Source of the DNA: Actinomycetes bacterium
GTDB taxonomy: Bacteria; Actinomycetota; Acidimicrobiia; Acidimicrobiales; RAAP-2
Assembly: GCA_021849765.1 (NCBI GenBank)
Contig: JAJZSM010000078.1
Location: forward strand, 1 to 6,003
Reading direction: 5' to 3'
DNA length: 6,003 nucleotides
The notes under the pieces were generated by a model, which saw only the letters and a list, made by a program, of their open reading frames with translations, did not search any database and was not told the DNA's origin. Of this stretch, positions 4,603 to 6,003 are shown one piece after another. The translations under genes were made by a program, and so were the position numbers. Position 1 is the first letter of the stretch; each line of letters begins with the position of its first letter.

Positions 4603-6003
4603 TCACGCCTCTGGCTCGGGAGCGACGTCCTCGAAGTCGACTGACGGCGGCAGCCCCTCGACCCCCTCGAAGGTGAGCATCGGGCCATCGGGTCCCTCGG
4701 TCGTGTCCACGACGATGGTCTGGCCCGCGTGGAACTCCTTGAAGAGGATCTTCTCGCTGAGCACGTCCTCGACGTACTGCTGGACCGCGCGACGCAGTGG
4801 CCGCGCGCCGAGTTCGGGGTCGTAGCCCTTGTCGGCGAGGTAGCCCTGCGCGGTCGCCGACAACTCGAGTCCGAGTCCCTGCACCGACAGCTGGTCGCGC
4901 AGACGCGTGATGAACAGCTGGGCGATGGCGATGACCTCGGGCTTGGTCAGCTCGTGGAAGACGATGGTCTCATCGATGCGGTTGAGGAACTCGGGACGGA
5001 AGTGCGCCTTGAGGGCCTGGTTGACCTTCTCCTTCATGCGCTCGTGCGTCGCGAGGTCCGACACCTTGCCGAAGCCGATCGCGGCCTTGCGCAGGTCGGC
5101 GGTGCCCAGGTTGGAGGTCATGATCAAGATGGTGTTCTTGAAGTCGACCGCGCGACCCTGTGAGTCCGTCAAGCGGCCGTCCTCAAGGATCTGCAACAGG
5201 GTGTTGAAGACGTCGGGGTGGGCCTTTTCGACCTCGTCGAAGAGTACGACGGAGAACGGCTTGCGTCGCACCGCCTCGGTCAACTGCCCACCTTCGTCGT
5301 AGCCGACGTAGCCGGGGGGCGAGCCAACGAGTCGACTCACCGAGTGCTTCTCCATGTATTCAGACATGTCGAGTTGGATCAACGCGTCCTCATCATCGAA
5401 GAGGAACTCGGCGAGCGTCTTGGCGAGCTCGGTCTTGCCCACGCCAGTCGGGCCGAGGAAGATGAACGAGCCACCGGGTCGCTTCGGGTCCTTCAGACCC
5501 GCGCGCGTACGACGGATGGCGCGGCTGAGTGCTGCAATCGCCTCGTCCTGTCCGATGATGCGCTTGTGGAGTTCGTCCTCCATGCGCAGCAGCTTGGACG
5601 TCTCCTCCTCGGTAAGCCGGTAGACCGGGATGCCGGTCCAGTTGGCGAGCACCTCGGCGATGGTGTCCTCGTCGACCAGGTCGAAGGTGGCACCACCGGA
5701 CGAGGCGACGGTCGCGTCGAGCTCGTCCTTCTTCGCCACGAGGTCGCGCTCCTGCTCCTCGAGCGCCTTGGCCTGCTCCAGAGCACCGCGCTCCATGGCG
5801 GTCTCCTTGTCGGCGCGCACGCGTGCAATGTCCTCGTCGAAGCGCTTGGCGGCCGGCGGGGCGTCCATCCGACGGATGCGCAGGCGGCTACCGGCCTCGT
5901 CGATGAGGTCGATCGCCTTGTCGGGCAAGAAGCGGTCCGCGATGTAGCGGTCGGCGAGGTTCGCCGCCGCGATCAGCGCCTGATCGGTGATCTTGACCGC
6001 GTG
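4603..6003 (-). CDS. clpC: ATP-dependent Clp protease ATP-binding subunit ClpC, C-terminal part, truncated by window edge
   Basis: HSP100 unfoldase that feeds proteins to ClpP. The frame is open to the right edge; the visible 466 residues, numbered from the edge, are roughly the C-terminal 55% of a family protein of about 820-850 residues. Residues 1-45 are the end of the first AAA+ module (ADRYIADRFLPDKAIDLIDEA near 20-37). About 53-100 form the charged coiled-coil middle domain with a UVR-like stretch (EQAKALEEQERDL), which separates ClpC from ClpA. WTGIPV (122-127) opens the second AAA+ module: Walker A GPTGVGKT (184-191), pore-loop region GYVGYDEGG (231-239), Walker B VVLFDE (252-257), sensor 1 TSNLGT (296-301), the IGF loop for ClpP docking (309-311), arginine-finger region RPEFLNRID (336-344) and sensor 2 GARPLRR (399-405). 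A short acidic tail ends the protein. All key residues are intact, so an active unfoldase is expected. The N-terminal adaptor domain and promoter are outside the window. radA follows after 15 bp. Confidence 0.95.
   Translation of the reverse strand, partial: HAVKITDQALIAAANLADRYIADRFLPDKAIDLIDEAGSRLRIRRMDAPPAAKRFDEDIARVRADKETAMERGALEQAKALEEQERDLVAKKDELDATVASSGGATFDLVDEDTIAEVLANWTGIPVYRLTEEETSKLLRMEDELHKRIIGQDEAIAALSRAIRRTRAGLKDPKRPGGSFIFLGPTGVGKTELAKTLAEFLFDDEDALIQLDMSEYMEKHSVSRLVGSPPGYVGYDEGGQLTEAVRRKPFSVVLFDEVEKAHPDVFNTLLQILEDGRLTDSQGRAVDFKNTILIMTSNLGTADLRKAAIGFGKVSDLATHERMKEKVNQALKAHFRPEFLNRIDETIVFHELTKPEVIAIAQLFITRLRDQLSVQGLGLELSATAQGYLADKGYDPELGARPLRRAVQQYVEDVLSEKILFKEFHAGQTIVVDTTEGPDGPMLTFEGVEGLPPSVDFEDVAPEPEA

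Noticed and set aside
5926..5928. TTG as a start codon for a short ClpC
   Set aside because: The same frame continues upstream to the window edge with conserved ClpC residues (ADRYIADRF), so this Leu codon is internal.
1..6003. Undescribed defence, mobile or CRISPR-like system
   Set aside because: Five of the six supported genes are recognisable housekeeping families, the sixth is a known exported repeat type, and there are no transposase, integrase, toxin-antitoxin, retron or spacer-repeat features.

Overview
The window reads as a piece of a high-GC actinobacterial chromosome. The evidence is an actinobacterial-type CarD (162 residues), a ClpC-family unfoldase, and the order CarD, then IspD/IspF, then an RlmB-type rRNA methyltransferase, which is the order known around carD in mycobacteria. 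A fused IspD-IspF protein and the lack of disA and cysS in the cluster argue against a typical Mycobacterium or Streptomyces. A deep-branching actinobacterium, for example of the Acidimicrobiia, is my guess and not something the sequence proves.

Layout: every gene I can support is on the minus strand, so the biological reading direction is right to left. From the right edge: the C-terminal 466 residues of ClpC (start lies outside the window); radA 15 bp downstream; a 71-bp gap holding a good extended -10 promoter, a small hairpin and a Shine-Dalgarno site; carD; ispDF only 2 bp after carD; and rlmB overlapping the ispDF stop by 4 bp. These five genes fill about 724-6003 and are strongly GC-rich. 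A 214-bp AT-richer spacer (510-723) follows, and then the start of an unrelated gene (1-509) that runs off the left edge. It encodes an exported protein with a signal peptide and InlB/Listeria-Bacteroides-type repeats.

Function: the GC-rich block is a housekeeping cluster. ClpC unfolds proteins for ClpP, RadA processes recombination branches, CarD stabilises RNA polymerase open complexes, IspDF does two steps of the MEP isoprenoid pathway, and RlmB methylates 23S rRNA. carD-ispDF-rlmB looks like one transcription unit driven from the radA-carD gap, with probable read-through from clpC-radA. The left-edge gene differs in composition and in function (secreted or surface) and marks a boundary to an accessory-like region.

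I see no CRISPR array, tRNA, rRNA, insertion sequence or new defence-like system here. The points most worth a second look are the IspDF fusion, the CarD polymerase-contact substitutions, the RadA KHRFG variant and the sharp composition break near position 720.
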